Positions 4,940 to 8,873 of a DNA stretch of 8,873 bases are shown in pieces. Each line of letters begins with the position of its first letter. Position 1 is the stretch's first letter. The translations under genes and the position numbers were made by a program. The notes under the pieces were generated by a model that saw nothing but the letters and a program-made list of their open reading frames with translations, did no database searches and was not told the origin of the DNA. Source of the stretch: an uncultured Variovorax sp. (GTDB lineage Bacteria > Pseudomonadota > Gammaproteobacteria > Burkholderiales > Burkholderiaceae_C); contig CAIQMJ010000622.1 in NCBI GenBank assembly GCA_903872875.1, positions 1 to 8,873 on the forward strand, in the 5' to 3' direction.

Positions 4940-6349
4940 TCAATCGACCACCGAGCGCTGAAGCAGCTCGAAGAACCTTGTGAGGTGTGGGTCGGCCAGC
5001 AGGCCGCGCCGGAACAACGCAAGCCAGTCGTTTGCCAGCGCATCGCTGCAGGCCTGCCGCATGATGGGCATGAACTTGCCCGCCAGTGCGTCAAGGTCCG
5101 GCGGGTTGTCGGGGCCCCAGGGCGGAACGTTCTGCGAACGAAGCCTGCGGCCATCTCGCAATGCCAGCTCGACGATGGTGGAATAGCGGCCCGGAAACTG
5201 CGCTTCCAGCTGCGCGTTCACGCCGAACTCCACTCGCTGCGATACCTCGGCGATGACGGGATCGCTCAGGGCGGCCTGGTCAAACTCGGCCTGCCCAAGC
5301 GCTCTGCGCACGGCCCCCGCAGCCACGCAATACGACAGGCTGTATTTGCCCTGGATCGGCAAGGTGCACGGTTCTCCGGTTGCATACATTGCCAGAAAGG
5401 CAGGTCCGAGCACGCGAATGTCGGCCACGTCGAAGGGGCTGAGACCATTGCTGGCCATGAGGTCCAGCACCCCCTGCACTGGCGCCTGCAGCCAGCGGCA
5501 GCATGGGTAGGCCTTGAAATACGTTTCCGAGATCGCCCAGTTCCGACCCAGGCCGCCCAGAGCCAAGGCGGCCAGTTCTTCAGGCTTGCCCTGCCAGCCG
5601 AGCGCGCTCGCCAGGCCGTCGCGCCCTTCGAGCAGGCCGGCAGGCCCCAGGTAGCCTGCCTGCGCCAGCGCCGTGAAGTGGATGCCGCAGTGGTTGGGCC
5701 AGCCCGAATAGAGATTCTTGGTGTCCGCGCCCACGTGTCCCGGAAAGTAGGGAGCAACCGGCAGCAGTGCGGCGTGACCCAATGCACCGGCCAACGTGTC
5801 ACGGCCAAGCCGCATGATGCGGCCGGCGCCGGCGATGGCCGCCAGGGCGCCCATGGTGCCCGGAAAGTGGATGCCGCGGTCCAGCAGGCCCTTCGCCACA
5901 AGCCGACTCACGCGGTTGCCGACCTCATAGGCAGCCACGATGGCCAACACCACCTCGGCGGCGGAGGCGCCGTTGCGTTGCGCCAGCGCCAGAATGGCCG
6001 GAATGCTTGAACTGCCCCAGTGACCGCCGAGCGAATTGCCGTCGTCGAACTCCGCCTCGTAACCGAGCGCGCCATTGGCGGTGGCTGCCTCCGCCACCGC
6101 GACCTTGTGCGGCGTGCCCCAGAGCGTGGCCTCGGGACTGGGATTCATGGTGCGCGCGTATCGCCACAGCGCGCGCGCCCCAGGGCCGCCCAGCACCGAC
6201 CAGGTGGAGCCGATCAGGTCCATGACCACGAGGTCGACTCGCCGCACCACGGATACAGGCAGCGCTTCGAGCGTCAGGTCGTTGACGAATCCTGAGAGCG
6301 CTGCAAATATCGCCTGAGGGTGTTGCGCGTGCGAATCGGTATTCGACAT
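4940..6349 (-). CDS. MmgE/PrpD family protein (2-methylcitrate dehydratase-like)
   Basis: This 469-residue protein has the length and order of the MmgE/PrpD family, whose members include 2-methylcitrate dehydratase and cis-aconitate decarboxylase. Landmarks are the N-terminal VVMDLIGSTWSVLGG (41-55), LWGTPHKVAVAEAATANGAL (76-95) running into FDD (101-103), SSIPAILALAQ (114-124), the helical lid region IHFPGTMGALAAIAGAGR (160-177), YFKAYPCCRWLQAPVQGVLD (277-296) and GKYSLSYCVAAGAVRRAL (334-351). The HALDFDD motif of typical members is here GYEAEFDD, so the usual His is missing and the reaction may differ from PrpD. No prpB or prpC is present, so propionate metabolism is unlikely; (de)hydration or decarboxylation of a polycarboxylic intermediate fits the context better. 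It lies 15 bases after the reductase gene. No clear ribosome site precedes ATG 6349, which may imply coupled translation. Confidence 0.9.
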   Translation of the reverse strand: MSNTDSHAQHPQAIFAALSGFVNDLTLEALPVSVVRRVDLVVMDLIGSTWSVLGGPGARALWRYARTMNPSPEATLWGTPHKVAVAEAATANGALGYEAEFDDGNSLGGHWGSSSIPAILALAQRNGASAAEVVLAIVAAYEVGNRVSRLVAKGLLDRGIHFPGTMGALAAIAGAGRIMRLGRDTLAGALGHAALLPVAPYFPGHVGADTKNLYSGWPNHCGIHFTALAQAGYLGPAGLLEGRDGLASALGWQGKPEELAALALGGLGRNWAISETYFKAYPCCRWLQAPVQGVLDLMASNGLSPFDVADIRVLGPAFLAMYATGEPCTLPIQGKYSLSYCVAAGAVRRALGQAEFDQAALSDPVIAEVSQRVEFGVNAQLEAQFPGRYSTIVELALRDGRRLRSQNVPPWGPDNPPDLDALAGKFMPIMRQACSDALANDWLALFRRGLLADPHLTRFFELLQRSVVD

Positions 6350-6364
6350 AAAGATGGGTCTTGA

Positions 6365-7363
6365 TCAGAGATCGAGCGTCAGACAGGCGGTTTTGGCGCG
6401 CGAGCAGCACGGCAGGAACTGGTCGTTGCGCATCTGTTCCTCGGGACTGAGGAAGAGGTCGCGGTGGTCGGGCTCGCCGTCCAGCACGCGCGTTAGACAG
6501 GTTCCGCAAACGCCCTGCTCACACGAGGTGGGCACATGTACACCAGCAGCCGCCAATGCCTGCACAGCCGATTCTTCGTGGCCCACGGCAACGGTACGAC
6601 CGGAGCGTGCCAACTTGATTTTGAAGCTGTCCGCAGCGGCTGCCCCAATTGCCGACCCCGCAAAGTGCTCCTGGTGCAGTTGCGCCGACGCCCAGCCGGC
6701 CTGGCGCGCGGCGGCTAGCACGGCTTCCATGAAACCCGCGGGTCCGCACACGTAGACATGCGAGTTCTCACGCGGAGAGGGCAGCAGAGCGATAGGGTCG
6801 ATCCGCGATGCGCGTGGAGTTGCAGAGGCGCCCTGAGACGCCTGCGCCACCCCGCTCAGGTGCAACCGCAAGCGGTTCGCAAAGCGGGATGCCTCGATGC
6901 GGCGAAGAAAGGCCGCCGCGTCGCGCGATCGCGCGACATAGTGCAGCTCGAAGCTCGCACCGCTGGTCGAAAGGTGCTAGGCCATGCTCAGGATGGGCGT
7001 GATGCCGATGCCTGCGGCCACCAGCACGCTATGGTCCGCCTCAGGCGCCAGCGCGAATAAGTTGCGCGGTGCGGTGAGTTGCAGCGTGTCGCCGACCATG
7101 AGGGCCTCGTGCATGGCACGCGAGCCGCCGCGCGAGGTGCGGCTCTTGTGCACGCCGAGCACGTAACGATCCCTGTCTGAGGGTGCGTTGCACAGGGAGT
7201 AGGAGCGTGTTTGGCCGCCTGGCAGCCGGACTTCGACATGAGCCCCGGCGGAAAAGTCGGGCAGTGGCCGACCTCCCGCGCCGCGTAGCTCGACGGCGCA
7301 GATGTCCGGCGTTTCAGCGTGCTTGCCGGTGACGATGGCGTACAGGCTTGTGGCGTCGCTCAT
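6365..7363 (-). pseudogene. VanB/phthalate-dioxygenase-reductase-type oxidoreductase, interrupted by an in-frame TAG
   Basis: In one continuous frame (332 codons counting the TAG) this is a class IA oxygenase reductase. The FMN-binding domain has RSYSLCNAP (53-61). The NAD domain has VLVAAGIGITPILSMA (113-128) and VYVCGPAGFMEAV (203-215). The C-terminal plant-type [2Fe-2S] domain has C281-x4-C286-x2-C289 and a fourth Cys at 318 (LPCCSRAKTACLTLDL). Codon 129 (6979-6977) is TAG, directly after GITPILSMA, where relatives continue with a polar residue. The frame resumes at once with HLSTSGASFELHYVARSR. A single substitution from GAG or CAG would explain it. As read, the product stops before the NAD and iron-sulfur parts are complete and could not pass electrons to the oxygenase. 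ATG 7363 lies four bases after the oxygenase stop; an upstream in-frame TTG is less likely. Recent mutation, read-through or sequence error are all possible. Confidence 0.9.
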
Positions 7364-7367
7364 CGGC

Positions 7368-8729
7368 TCACGCGGGGTGTACGCCAACGTGCTCGCCGGC
7401 AGGGCGACCTTCGGTCTCGCTCGCGTTCACGCTCCGGCCCGGCGCCATTTCAGCAATGCCCTTGAAGTCTCCATAGTCCACGCCCATCGCCTCGGACATT
7501 GCACGCTTGACCCACTCGGGCTGGCCAGCCTGCAGATAGAAGCTCGTGAGGAAGGCACGCCGCCGCGGGTCTGCCATGATCTCGGCGGTGGTAAATCCCC
7601 TGAGCGTGGTGTCGTGATTGGCCATGGGCAACTTCACGCAAACGTTCTGGGCCGGATCGCGGATCAGACCCTTGGGATCCCGGCCTTGCGCCACTTCCTC
7701 GAGGTCGGCCAGAAAGCGGCGTCGGACCATCACGATGCCGCGGTCGCTCGCTCCGAGCCGCTCCTTGGTGCGGTCCATGATTCTGCCTTGGCCGACCCAG
7801 GCGATGAAATCCTGGTTCAGTACGTGGCTCGTGATCCATTCGCCCTTGTCGTCTTTCAGCGGGCCGTACCAGGTCGGAATGGACTTCTGCACATAGGGCT
7901 CGCGGTCTTTGGGTACATGCGTGAGGCGCCAGGCGATGCTGAGCGTGTTCTCGTCGTCAATGGGCACGCGGAACTCGAAGTGGTCACCCAGGAAGAAACC
8001 GATGGGCCACAGCGCCACGCGCCCGATGGTCCAGAAGGGGTGAGACTCGTCGCTGTTTTCGCGCACACGCTTGTAGACGAAGCCGTGCTCGAACTCACTG
8101 AAGTCCAGCTTGGTGTGTTTTGGGCCGGCGTTGGCCGTCTCGCCTTCGCGCAGGCGCTTGTCCCAGTATTCATGGTTCCATTCGAAGTGCACAGGGTCGA
8201 TCGAGTTTTCCTGGCACTGCAGCCAGTTGCACGGAACTTCAGAGACGATGATCTGGGTGAAAACGTTCGGGCGCGAGAACGGCTCCCAATCGGGCAGGCA
8301 GGGCGCGGGCAACGGACCCATGTAAGCCCACACCATCCCGCCACGGATCCCCACCGGATAGCCGGCGATCTTGATGCTTGCTTTGATGTTGCGCTCGGGT
8401 GCGGACGTGTCCTCGAACGGCTGCTCGATGCACTGGCCCCTGCCGTCGTAAGTCCAACCGTGATAGTTGCAGCGAAGGCCGCATTTTTCGACAATGCCAT
8501 GCGCCAGGTCAGCACGGCGATGCGCGCATTGCCGGGCCACAAGACCGAAGTTGCCGCTCAAGTCGCGATACAGCACCAAGTCTTCGCCGAACAACCGAAC
8601 CGGCTTGGTGGCACGTTGGTCGAATTCGCTCACGCCTGCAATCGGCATCCAGTAGCGACGAAGATAGTCTCCCATCTTTGTGCCAGGGCCAACGCGTGTG
8701 AGGAGGTCGTTTTGTTCTTGGGTCAGCAT
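7368..8729 (-). CDS. Rieske non-haem iron aromatic ring-hydroxylating oxygenase, alpha subunit (phthalate/vanillate type)
   Basis: The 453-residue protein opens with RVGPGTKMGDYLRRYWMPIA (12-31), the signature of phthalate 4,5-dioxygenase-like oxygenases. The Rieske [2Fe-2S] ligands are Cys68-x-His70 and Cys87-x2-His90 (CNYHGW). The bridging Asp178 and iron ligands His181 and His186 lie in ENSIDPVHFEWNHE (174-187), with Asp307 in NQDFIAWVGQG the probable third ligand. The tail (TKERLGASDRG, VRRRFLADLEE) matches the family. All metal ligands are present. Such enzymes hydroxylate or demethylate aromatic acids and work as alpha-only trimers with an FMN/2Fe-2S reductase; that fits the next gene and the absence of a beta subunit or separate ferredoxin. 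ATG 8729 has AAGGA eight bases upstream. It leads operon A. The substrate is not readable from the sequence. Confidence 0.95.
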   Translation of the reverse strand: MLTQEQNDLLTRVGPGTKMGDYLRRYWMPIAGVSEFDQRATKPVRLFGEDLVLYRDLSGNFGLVARQCAHRRADLAHGIVEKCGLRCNYHGWTYDGRGQCIEQPFEDTSAPERNIKASIKIAGYPVGIRGGMVWAYMGPLPAPCLPDWEPFSRPNVFTQIIVSEVPCNWLQCQENSIDPVHFEWNHEYWDKRLREGETANAGPKHTKLDFSEFEHGFVYKRVRENSDESHPFWTIGRVALWPIGFFLGDHFEFRVPIDDENTLSIAWRLTHVPKDREPYVQKSIPTWYGPLKDDKGEWITSHVLNQDFIAWVGQGRIMDRTKERLGASDRGIVMVRRRFLADLEEVAQGRDPKGLIRDPAQNVCVKLPMANHDTTLRGFTTAEIMADPRRRAFLTSFYLQAGQPEWVKRAMSEAMGVDYGDFKGIAEMAPGRSVNASETEGRPAGEHVGVHPA

Positions 8730-8763
8730 GTGTGGAATCCTTCAGTAGGCTGGAGTACGACCA

Positions 8764-8793
8764 AGTTTAGGAACCGGACCATGCCCCGACCAA
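8764..8793 (-). promoter_or_regulatory. Candidate promoter of operon A (Rieske oxygenase)
   Basis: On the minus strand TTGGTC (8793-8788) and TAAACT (8769-8764) are 18 bases apart, with three and four of six consensus positions. The weak -35 would suit an activator-dependent promoter. Transcription would begin near 8757, 28 bases before ATG 8729. Confidence 0.35.
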
Positions 8794-8799
8794 CGAAGA

Positions 8800-8816
8800 A
8801 TTCGATGCCTTCGAAT
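8800..8816. promoter_or_regulatory. Inverted repeat upstream of the Rieske operon
   Basis: ATTCGA (8800-8805) and TCGAAT (8811-8816) form a perfect 6-5-6 dyad between the LysR-type box and the candidate -35. It could be the second (activation) site of a LysR-type regulator or an operator for another repressor. Confidence 0.4.
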
Positions 8817-8830
8817 AAGCCCGCGTTATG
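8815..8830. promoter_or_regulatory. Candidate LysR-type regulator box (copy 2)
   Basis: Read on the minus strand, CATAACGCGGGCTTAT matches copy 1 (3145-3160) at 15 of 16 positions and contains ATAA-N7-TTAT. It is 21 bases upstream of the candidate -35 and centred near -65. It overlaps the stop codon of the possible upstream gene. Confidence 0.5.
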
Positions 8831-8873
8831 AAGAATCTTCAGCGCTGTTCGCGCGTTGCGCGAACTTCTCCAG
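8826..8873 (-). CDS. Possible C-terminal end of an unidentified protein (enters from the right edge)
   Basis: The minus strand reads LEKFAQRANSAEDSS and then TAA at 8828-8826. Charged, helix-like composition resembles the tail of a bacterial protein such as a small regulator, but 15 residues cannot identify a family. The inverted repeat GTTCGCGC-GTT-GCGCGAAC (8847-8865) lies inside it. If real, it is co-directional with operon A and ends 96 bases before the oxygenase start. Confidence 0.35.
   Translation of the reverse strand: MEKFAQRANSAEDSS

Noticed and set aside
6920..6937. Perfect 18-bp palindrome GTCGCGCGATCGCGCGAC
   Set aside because: It lies inside the reductase coding frame at the family-conserved VARSRD segment and is explained by Arg/Ser/Asp codons with strong GC bias. 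No second copy was seen.
7302..8831. Plus-strand open frame of 509 codons opposite the Rieske oxygenase
   Set aside because: The oxygenase on the minus strand carries the Rieske and iron-ligand motifs. The plus frame is a codon-bias shadow.
8847..8865. Inverted repeat GTTCGCGC-GTT-GCGCGAAC near the right edge as a terminator or operator
   Set aside because: It falls before the stop codon of the possible upstream gene and has no T-run. Alternating GC-rich codons can produce it, so it is noted only within that feature.
1..8873. CRISPR array, tRNA or rRNA genes
   Set aside because: No regularly spaced repeats and no cloverleaf or rRNA-like sequence were seen on reading both strands. No search program was run.

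Overview
This GC-rich window looks like an accessory catabolic locus from a betaproteobacterium, most likely a Burkholderiales member such as a Comamonadaceae, Alcaligenaceae or Cupriavidus-type genome. The evidence is a Bug-family (TctC-like) periplasmic binding protein, a phthalate/vanillate-type Rieske oxygenase with its FMN/2Fe-2S reductase, an MmgE/PrpD protein, and strong G/C codon bias. No species call is possible from the sequence alone.

Layout from right to left. At the right edge (8826-8873, minus) is what may be the last 15 codons of an unidentified gene. An intergenic stretch (8730-8825) follows, with candidate operators and a weak promoter. Operon A runs on the minus strand: Rieske oxygenase alpha subunit (8729-7368), its reductase (7363-6365, interrupted by one in-frame amber codon), an MmgE/PrpD-family protein (6349-4940) and a classical SDR (4903-4082). 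Gaps between these genes are 4 to 36 bases. Operon A converges on a plus-strand gene for a ferredoxin-fold (EthD/Dabb-like) protein (3299-4039); two hairpins lie in the gap. Left of that is a regulatory region (3061-3298) with a LysR-type box and repeated motifs. Next is an apparently complete IS110-group insertion sequence (about 1892-3060), with a DEDD transposase and a structured leader that probably encodes a bridge RNA. Operon B, on the minus strand, has a Bug receptor (1866-802), a frameshifted hemerythrin-like gene (805-298, GTGA overlap) and the start of a 3-hydroxyacyl-CoA/L-gulonate dehydrogenase-family gene that leaves the window (260-1).

Reading of function: the Bug protein would capture a carboxylated substrate in the periplasm. 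The Rieske oxygenase/reductase pair would hydroxylate or O-/N-demethylate it. The SDR and the hydroxyacyl-dehydrogenase-like enzyme would oxidise alcohol intermediates, and the MmgE/PrpD protein would hydrate or dehydrate a carboxylic acid. The ferredoxin-fold protein may be an accessory isomerase or decarboxylase-like step. The substrate is not evident, and I do not recognise the combination as a named pathway.

Three observations stand out. First, a 16-base motif (15 identical) with LysR-box symmetry lies upstream of both operons, at nearly the same distance from a weak candidate promoter, suggesting one regulator controls both. Second, the locus carries several lesions: an amber codon in the reductase, a one-base frameshift in the hemerythrin gene, and an IS110 element in the leader of operon B. 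Third, the IS110 leader can fold into hairpins, one with a loop complementary to the left flank of the insertion site.
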